This document shows, piece after piece, positions 33,821 through 38,349 of a stretch of 38,349 nucleotides of DNA (the first letter of the stretch is position 1; each line of letters begins with the position of its first letter). The position numbers and the translations under genes were made by a program. Source of the DNA: Hoeflea sp. BAL378 (GTDB taxonomy: Bacteria > Pseudomonadota > Alphaproteobacteria > Rhizobiales > Rhizobiaceae); contig NZ_JRJG01000159.1 of NCBI RefSeq assembly GCF_000759435.1, positions 1 through 38,349 of the forward strand, in the 5' to 3' direction. The notes under the pieces are model-generated. The model saw only the letters and a program-made list of their open reading frames with translations, searched no databases and was not told the origin of the DNA.

Positions 33821-34075
33821 AATCCGCCCTTTTGCTGTCAACCGCCGCGGCGGCAATAAGCTGAGTTTTCTCCGAAGGTTTTCTGCGGAGGACAAGGGCG
33901 GATCGGGAACGCCGCCGCGCCGCCGCTTGCAACGGGGCCGGCAAACTGGAAAGGTAGGCGCAGGAGGCGTCTGAACAGCGCACGGCGCCGGACCGGGATC
34001 GCGCGACGGGCCGCGGGGCCGCCCGTGCTCCTTCTGTTCGGTTCCTTTCCCGGCAATCCCATTCGGAGGTGAGAC

Positions 34076-34969
34076 ATGACGCACGCAAAGGAAACCGTCG
34101 GCTTTGTCGGCGTCGGCCTGATGGGCCACGGCATGGCCAAGAACATCGTCGAGAAGGGCTATCCGCTGACCGTGCACGCCCATCGCAACCGCGCCCCGGT
34201 CGAGGATCTGCTCGGCCGCGGCGCGACCGAGGCCGCATCGCTCCAAGAGATGGCGGGCGTCAGCTCGATGATCTTCCTGTGCCTGACAGGGTCGCCCGAA
34301 GTCACCGCCGCCGTGGCGGCCCTCAAGCCCGGCCTCAGGCGCGGCAGCGTCATCATCGACTGCTCGACCAGCGACCCCACCGTCACCGAACGGCTCGCGG
34401 CCGACCTGGCCGACATCGGCGTCGACTTCGCCGACGCGCCGCTCAGCCGCACGCCGAAGGAGGCCTGGGAAGGCAAGCTCGACTGCATGGTCGGCGCCAC
34501 CGATGCGGTCTTCGCCCGGATCGAGCCGGTGATCGCCGCCTGGGCCGGCAAGATCGTCCATGTCGGCGGCGTCGGTGACGGCCACAAGATGAAGCTGCTC
34601 AACAACTTCATCTCGCTCGGCTATGCGGCGCTCTATTCCGAGGCCTTAGCGATGTCGCGCAAGGTCGGCATTCCGGCGGCCGCCTTCGACAAGGTGATCC
34701 GCGGCGGGCGGATGGATTGCGGCTTCTACCAGACCTTCATGGGCTATGCGCTGGAGGGCAACCGGGAGGCGCACAGGTTCACGCTGAGCAATGCCTACAA
34801 GGACATCCGCTACGTCGAATCCATGGCCAACGCCGCCACCCTCTCCACCACCATGGCCAGCGCCGTCAAGAACTGCCTGGCCAACGCGGTGGCCAATGGC
34901 GGCGACGGACCCGAGGACTACCTGCCGCACCTCGCCGATTTCGTCGCCAGGGCGAACGGCATCGACTGA
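34076..34969 (+). CDS. NAD(P)-dependent beta-hydroxyacid dehydrogenase (3-hydroxyisobutyrate dehydrogenase family)
   Basis: The 297-residue protein has the nucleotide motif GFVGVGLMGHGMA (9-21), the second landmark DAPLSRTPKEAWEG (120-133, where most relatives have DAPVSGG) and the catalytic Lys173 in MKLLNNF. A GGAGGTGAGAC ribosome site precedes the ATG. It oxidises a beta-hydroxyacid such as 3-hydroxyisobutyrate, tartronate semialdehyde or a relative with NAD(P). The change from SGG to SRT in the substrate loop makes the exact substrate doubtful. A single-gene unit, divergent from the iron-binding protein. Confidence 0.9.
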   Translation: MTHAKETVGFVGVGLMGHGMAKNIVEKGYPLTVHAHRNRAPVEDLLGRGATEAASLQEMAGVSSMIFLCLTGSPEVTAAVAALKPGLRRGSVIIDCSTSDPTVTERLAADLADIGVDFADAPLSRTPKEAWEGKLDCMVGATDAVFARIEPVIAAWAGKIVHVGGVGDGHKMKLLNNFISLGYAALYSEALAMSRKVGIPAAAFDKVIRGGRMDCGFYQTFMGYALEGNREAHRFTLSNAYKDIRYVESMANAATLSTTMASAVKNCLANAVANGGDGPEDYLPHLADFVARANGID

Positions 34970-35203
34970 GGCCGGGCCTCAACCGCCGCGCCCGATCACT
35001 TCACAAAATTCCCGACGCCGGCATCCGCGGGGCCGCCGGCGGCGCCGCGTCCGCGCCGCCTTCCGTCCTTGTGGCAATGCATTGTTTACGGGTGGCTTTT
35101 ATAGTGCTGCCGGAAGCCAGAAACAGCCACCGCTCCCTCGTCCGCTTCAGGCATCGGCAAGGCGGCACGACGGCGGCGCAAGACGCCAGACAGGCACGGT
35201 ATC

Positions 35204-36448
35204 ATGCGTTTTCTTGAGATGTGGAATCCGTACACCTTCGTCGGCCGCGAGATCGCGTCCGACCGGCAGGTGGAGGAAACCCTGCGTGAGCTTTACAGCA
35301 GCAAGCCGCACATTGCCGCCGCAACCGGGATCGGGCTCGCGAGCCTGACCGCCGGCCTCTCCGGCGCGGTGTGGACCGGCGTCCTGGCGACGCTGGTCGC
35401 GCTCGTGTGCCTGGCCTTCCGCATCGTCATCGAGCGCCTTTTCCTGGCCCGCGCCCCGGGTGCCCTGGATCCGAAATGGATGCGGCTTTTCGTCACCGGA
35501 TCGCTGCTGTCGGGCTTCGGCTGGGGCCTGTCCGGCGCCCTGCTGCTTTACGGCGCCTCCCCGGCCACCCAGACCATCACCGTGGCGGTGGCCTGCGCCA
35601 TTGCCCAGGGCGCCGCCGGCAGGGCCTACATGATGCCCGGCACGGCCTTCATCAACATCGCCTTCGTCATCGGCCAGTTGAGCATCGCCGCCGCCGCCGA
35701 CGGCAACTTCGTCTTCCTTCCCGCGGGACTCTTGTACTTCTCCTTCCTGTCCTCCTTCGTCCTGCGAATGGTCAGGAACCGGCTGCGCCAGCTCCGCAGC
35801 GAGCAGACCGCCGACCGGCTGCTGGCCGAAATCACCGAGAAGAACGAATTGCTCCGCATCGCCAACGAAGCCCTGGCCACCAAGGCCTATGAGGACCCGC
35901 TGACCGGGCTCGCCAACCGGCGCAAGTTCGACCGCGTCTTCGCCGAGGCCGTGGCCGCAGCCCAGCGGGACCGCTCCGCCCTCTCGCTGATGATGATCGA
36001 CGTCGATCACTTCAAATCCTTCAACGACACTTACGGCCACCAGGCCGGCGACGAATGCCTGCTGTCGCTGTCGCGGGCGATCAAGACCGCCATTTCTGGC
36101 AATGGCGGCCTGCCGGACGACGGCAGCCTGGTCGCCCGCTATGGCGGCGAGGAATTCGTGGCCCTGCTGCCGGGCGAGGACCGGGCGGGCGCCCTGGCCA
36201 TCGCCGAGCGCGTCCGCCTCGCCGTCCGGCTCACCGCGCTCGACGCCCTGCCCAACGCGCCGCCGCGCCAGACCGTCAGCATCGGCCTGGTCTCCTGCCT
36301 GGCCGGCCCGGCAACGACGCGCGAAGCCATGCTGGCGGCGGCCGACGAGGCGCTCTACGAAGCCAAGAAGCAGGGCCGCAACCGCGTCTGCGTCGCCGCG
36401 ACACCGGGCGACACACGGCTCAAGGCCCTGTCCGGCGGCACCGCCTGA
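35204..36448 (+). CDS. Membrane-bound diguanylate cyclase (GGDEF)
   Basis: The 414-residue protein has a membrane region of about five helices (roughly 36-188), a short coiled coil (190-225), then a GGDEF domain that starts at DPLTGLANRRKFD (231-243). The active-site motif is GGEEF (314-318), and IDVDHFKSFND with the metal-binding Asp is intact, so it should make cyclic di-GMP. The residues nine and six before GGEEF are Asp and Ser instead of the Arg and Asp of the RxxD inhibitory site, so product inhibition through that site is unlikely. The ribosome site at the ATG is weak, and a second ATG at 35219 is possible. Confidence 0.9.
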   Translation: MRFLEMWNPYTFVGREIASDRQVEETLRELYSSKPHIAAATGIGLASLTAGLSGAVWTGVLATLVALVCLAFRIVIERLFLARAPGALDPKWMRLFVTGSLLSGFGWGLSGALLLYGASPATQTITVAVACAIAQGAAGRAYMMPGTAFINIAFVIGQLSIAAAADGNFVFLPAGLLYFSFLSSFVLRMVRNRLRQLRSEQTADRLLAEITEKNELLRIANEALATKAYEDPLTGLANRRKFDRVFAEAVAAAQRDRSALSLMMIDVDHFKSFNDTYGHQAGDECLLSLSRAIKTAISGNGGLPDDGSLVARYGGEEFVALLPGEDRAGALAIAERVRLAVRLTALDALPNAPPRQTVSIGLVSCLAGPATTREAMLAAADEALYEAKKQGRNRVCVAATPGDTRLKALSGGTA

Positions 36449-36679
36449 ACCTCACGCGCAAGCCAGATAGGTCGCCGCGCCGCCGGTGAGCCCCGCCCCG
36501 GGACGGCGGAGGGCGACGGTGGGCGAACCCCATCCGCTCAAGCCGGGGCGGATCGGCGTGGCGGCTCACGCAGCCATTTTTGCGGACCCGTTGATGTCCG
36601 TCAATGAATTCAGACCGCGCCTCTCCTCGATATTTCATTATCGGAATATGTCCGATGCAACGACGCAAAGGGGCAAATC

Positions 36680-36958
36680 ATGGTCAATTGGCATGCAGAT
36701 GCGCGGTCCGGCGCCGCAAACCGGGACGAAAAAGTCGATCGCTCGCGCCTCGTGCTGCTGGGAGCGCTCTCCGCCACGGCGGCGGGCAGCGGCTGCGGCA
36801 GCCCGCGGGAACTCGGAATGGATGTTTCGGACGAAAACGCCCACGCAGATCCGAAGCGCTACGTCGGCCCCAGCAAATCGCCCAAAATAAAGCCCCTCCC
36901 CGAGACGCCGACCGTGGGCGGCGAAGGCGGCGAGGGCGGCGGCGGCGGCAGCCACTGA
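36680..36958 (+). CDS. Gly-rich small protein, possible exported peptide
   Basis: This protein has 92 residues with AAAGGGG six to seven bases before the ATG at 36680. A basic and polar start (KVDRSRL) is followed by a short hydrophobic stretch VLLGALSATAAGSGCG, then a polar part with PKRYVGPSKSPKIKP, and the Gly-rich end GGEGGEGGGGGSH. The hydrophobic part could be a weak signal peptide, but the Cys after it does not fit a lipobox. I do not recognise the family. It lies alone between the diguanylate cyclase and the tRNA. Gly-rich ends are known in some precursor peptides, but no modifying enzyme is nearby, so no such role is claimed. Confidence 0.45.
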   Translation: MVNWHADARSGAANRDEKVDRSRLVLLGALSATAAGSGCGSPRELGMDVSDENAHADPKRYVGPSKSPKIKPLPETPTVGGEGGEGGGGGSH

Positions 36959-37145
36959 TCCTGCCTCATAGCCCCATGGCGCCGGCAGCGGTCGCTCCGC
37001 CATGCGGGCCGAGGCGGCAGACCGGGCGACCGGCGCGCAACAAAGGGCGAAGGATGTTGACCGAGCCGAGCCCGGCGATGGCGCACCCGGGTGCCGGGAC
37101 TGACCGGTGCGGACACCGAGTCTCACCAGACATGGCCGTAAAGTG

Positions 37146-37220
37146 TGGTGGGCCCGGCAGGATTCGAACCTGCAACCAAGCGGTTATGAGCCGCCGGCTC
37201 TACCATTGAGCTACAGGCCC
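37146..37220 (-). tRNA. tRNA-Ile(CAU), lysidine-type
   Basis: The 75-base gene folds into a full cloverleaf. The acceptor GGGCCTG pairs with CGGGCCC followed by A and an encoded CCA. The anticodon stem GGCGG/CCGCT encloses the loop CTCATAA with anticodon CAT, and the T arm is GCAGG-TTCGAAT-CCTGC. The anticodon arm resembles E. coli ileX (GCGACTCATAATCGC) and not the elongator tRNA-Met, so it is the minor isoleucine tRNA whose C34 is changed to lysidine by TilS to read AUA. Automatic tools often call it Met. Confidence 0.92.
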
Positions 37221-37443
37221 GGGAGTCTGCGCGGCGTCCGTGGCCGCGCGAGCGGCATGACGGCGCGGGCCCCGGCCGGACTGGCGGTCCGGACGCAGGC
37301 GGTTTAGACCATAACGGTAGCCATCACAAGAGTTTGCACACCGGCTTTGCGGCCCTTGGCGGTGGCGGCCGCCGCAATGCGTCCACATTCGCGGGCCACA
37401 CATTTGCCCATAGGGACATCGCTTCTCAGATCGGAGACATTTC

Positions 37444-38202
37444 ATGACCTCATCCTTCCCCCTCGCCCGCCGGATGGTTTTTTCCAGCGCGCTCGCCGCC
37501 ACCCTGCTCGCGGCCGTGCCGCAGGCCTTCGCCCAGGAGGCCAAGGCGCCCGAACCCGGCCTGATTTCGGTCTCCGGCGAAGGCGTGGCCGCCGCCGCGC
37601 CCGACATGGCGCTGATCTCGCTCACCGTGCTGCGCGAGGCCGAGACCGCGCGCGCCGCACTCGACGCCAACAATGCGGCGATGACCGAGGTGCTGGCCGC
37701 CATGAAGCAGGAAGGCATCGCCGAGCGCGACCTGCAGACCGGCGCCTTCTCGATACAGCCGCGCTGGGTCTATCCGCAGAACCAGAACGGAGGCACCGAA
37801 CAGCCGAAGATCGTCGGCTACACCGTGACCAATTCGCTCTCGGTGCGCATCCGCGATCTCTCCCGCCTCGGCGCCATCCTCGACAGTTCGGTGAGCCTCG
37901 GCGTCAACCAGGGCGGCGACGTGATCTTCACCAATGACGACCAGGAGACGATCCGCGACGCCGCCCGCAAGGACGCCATCGCCAAGGCCAAGGCCAAGGC
38001 CGAGGCCATGGTCGAGACGCTCGGCGTGTCGCTCGGCCGCATCACCCAGGTCTCGGAGAACTCCTATTCCGCCCCGCCGGTGCCGATGATGCGCGCCGAG
38101 ATGGCGATGGCCGCGCCGAAGGCCGATTCCTCGGTTCCGGTCGCTTCCGGCGAGAACGAATACCGCGTCACCGTCAGCGTCACCTGGGAAATCGCCCAGT
38201 AG
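37444..38202 (+). CDS. SIMPL domain (DUF541) periplasmic protein
   Basis: The 252-residue protein has a signal peptide that ends at AFAQ (about residue 32). The mature part starts with GLISVSGEGVAAAAPDMALISLTV, which is the SIMPL/DUF541 beginning, and has IGYTVTNSLSVRIRDL in the middle and a final ENEYRVTVSVTWEI strand. Relatives (Brucella BP26/Omp28) are periplasmic antigens, and SIMPL was first described as a signalling partner of mammalian IL-1 receptor-associated kinase. Bacterial function is not settled. GGAG lies a few bases before the ATG. A strong hairpin follows at 38254-38284. Confidence 0.9.
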   Translation: MTSSFPLARRMVFSSALAATLLAAVPQAFAQEAKAPEPGLISVSGEGVAAAAPDMALISLTVLREAETARAALDANNAAMTEVLAAMKQEGIAERDLQTGAFSIQPRWVYPQNQNGGTEQPKIVGYTVTNSLSVRIRDLSRLGAILDSSVSLGVNQGGDVIFTNDDQETIRDAARKDAIAKAKAKAEAMVETLGVSLGRITQVSENSYSAPPVPMMRAEMAMAAPKADSSVPVASGENEYRVTVSVTWEIAQ

Positions 38203-38253
38203 CCGCGGCACCCGATGGGCGGGCCTGACAAAGGGCCGGCCGCCGGACAGGAC

Positions 38254-38284
38254 AAGACCCCGGGGCGCGATGCCCCGGGGTCTT
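38254..38284. terminator. Bidirectional terminator between the SIMPL gene and the right-end gene
   Basis: A perfect 13-bp stem, AAGACCCCGGGGC with GCCCCGGGGTCTT, closes a 5-base loop between two converging genes. The T run is short (TCTTTG), but the stem is very stable in both directions. Confidence 0.8.
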
Positions 38285-38307
38285 TGCGTTGTGGGAAGGG
38301 GACCGGA

Positions 38308-38349
38308 CTAGCGGCGGAAGCCGATCACCGGGCAGTTGCGCTCGTTGGC
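38308..38349 (-). CDS. Unidentified gene, last 13 codons
   Basis: The window ends inside a gene on the - strand whose stop TAG is at 38310-38308. The visible end is ANERNCPVIGFRR. That is too short for a family call. It converges with the SIMPL gene and shares its terminator. Confidence 0.5.
   Translation of the reverse strand, partial: ANERNCPVIGFRR

Noticed and set aside
37146-37220. tRNA-Met
   Set aside because: The anticodon is CAT, but the anticodon arm and acceptor match the lysidine-type isoleucine tRNA and not elongator or initiator tRNA-Met.

Overview
The window is 38.3 kb of GC-rich, densely coded chromosomal DNA. Gene families, small conserved membrane proteins, a GGAAC-N17-CGTT stress promoter and a TGA-N9-TCA iron-type box all point to an alphaproteobacterium of the Hyphomicrobiales (Rhizobiales), most likely Rhizobiaceae/Phyllobacteriaceae. 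I see no rRNA, complete insertion sequence, prophage or CRISPR array. There is one tRNA gene.

Left part (1-9.5 kb): the end of an amidase gene; a structured leader feeding a 25-residue membrane peptide with its own terminator; metF behind a self-operated ArsR-methyltransferase regulator; a MOSC protein downstream of an ABC permease and binding protein that lack an ATPase; an exported hypothetical protein; a divergent Rid-family/TetR pair; an SDR oxidoreductase; an orphan antitoxin-like gene; and an AT-richer insert beside ettA that contains an orphan gene and a decayed copy of the ettA 3' end.

Middle (9.5-26.7 kb): ettA, a membrane-anchored pentapeptide-repeat protein, a lysophospholipase-like hydrolase, a translationally coupled CoA-transferase/thiamine-diphosphate enzyme pair, DUF1003 and LssY-C membrane proteins, an operon of two tiny membrane peptides plus a 298-residue membrane protein under a probable EcfG promoter, a TIGR01244 thiol protein, bfd divergent from a ferric-type permease, a PPOX flavoprotein, a lipoprotein, and a LuxR-alpha/beta hydrolase fusion whose nucleophile position is Gln.

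Right part (26.8-38.3 kb): a complete Ugp-like ABC importer operon ending in a xylose-isomerase-like TIM barrel, a NudK-like Nudix hydrolase, a ferric-binding protein with a Tyr-Tyr pair and an iron-type operator, a beta-hydroxyacid dehydrogenase, a membrane diguanylate cyclase without the usual inhibitory site, a Gly-rich small protein, tRNA-Ile(CAU), a SIMPL-domain protein, and the last codons of an unidentified gene.

The main themes are nutrient import (iron, phosphonate- or sugar-phosphate-like solutes), methionine/one-carbon metabolism and stress physiology. The observations most worth following are the ettA duplication with its insert, the Gln-nucleophile LuxR-hydrolase fusion, and the small-protein loci at 393-470 and 20186-20391.
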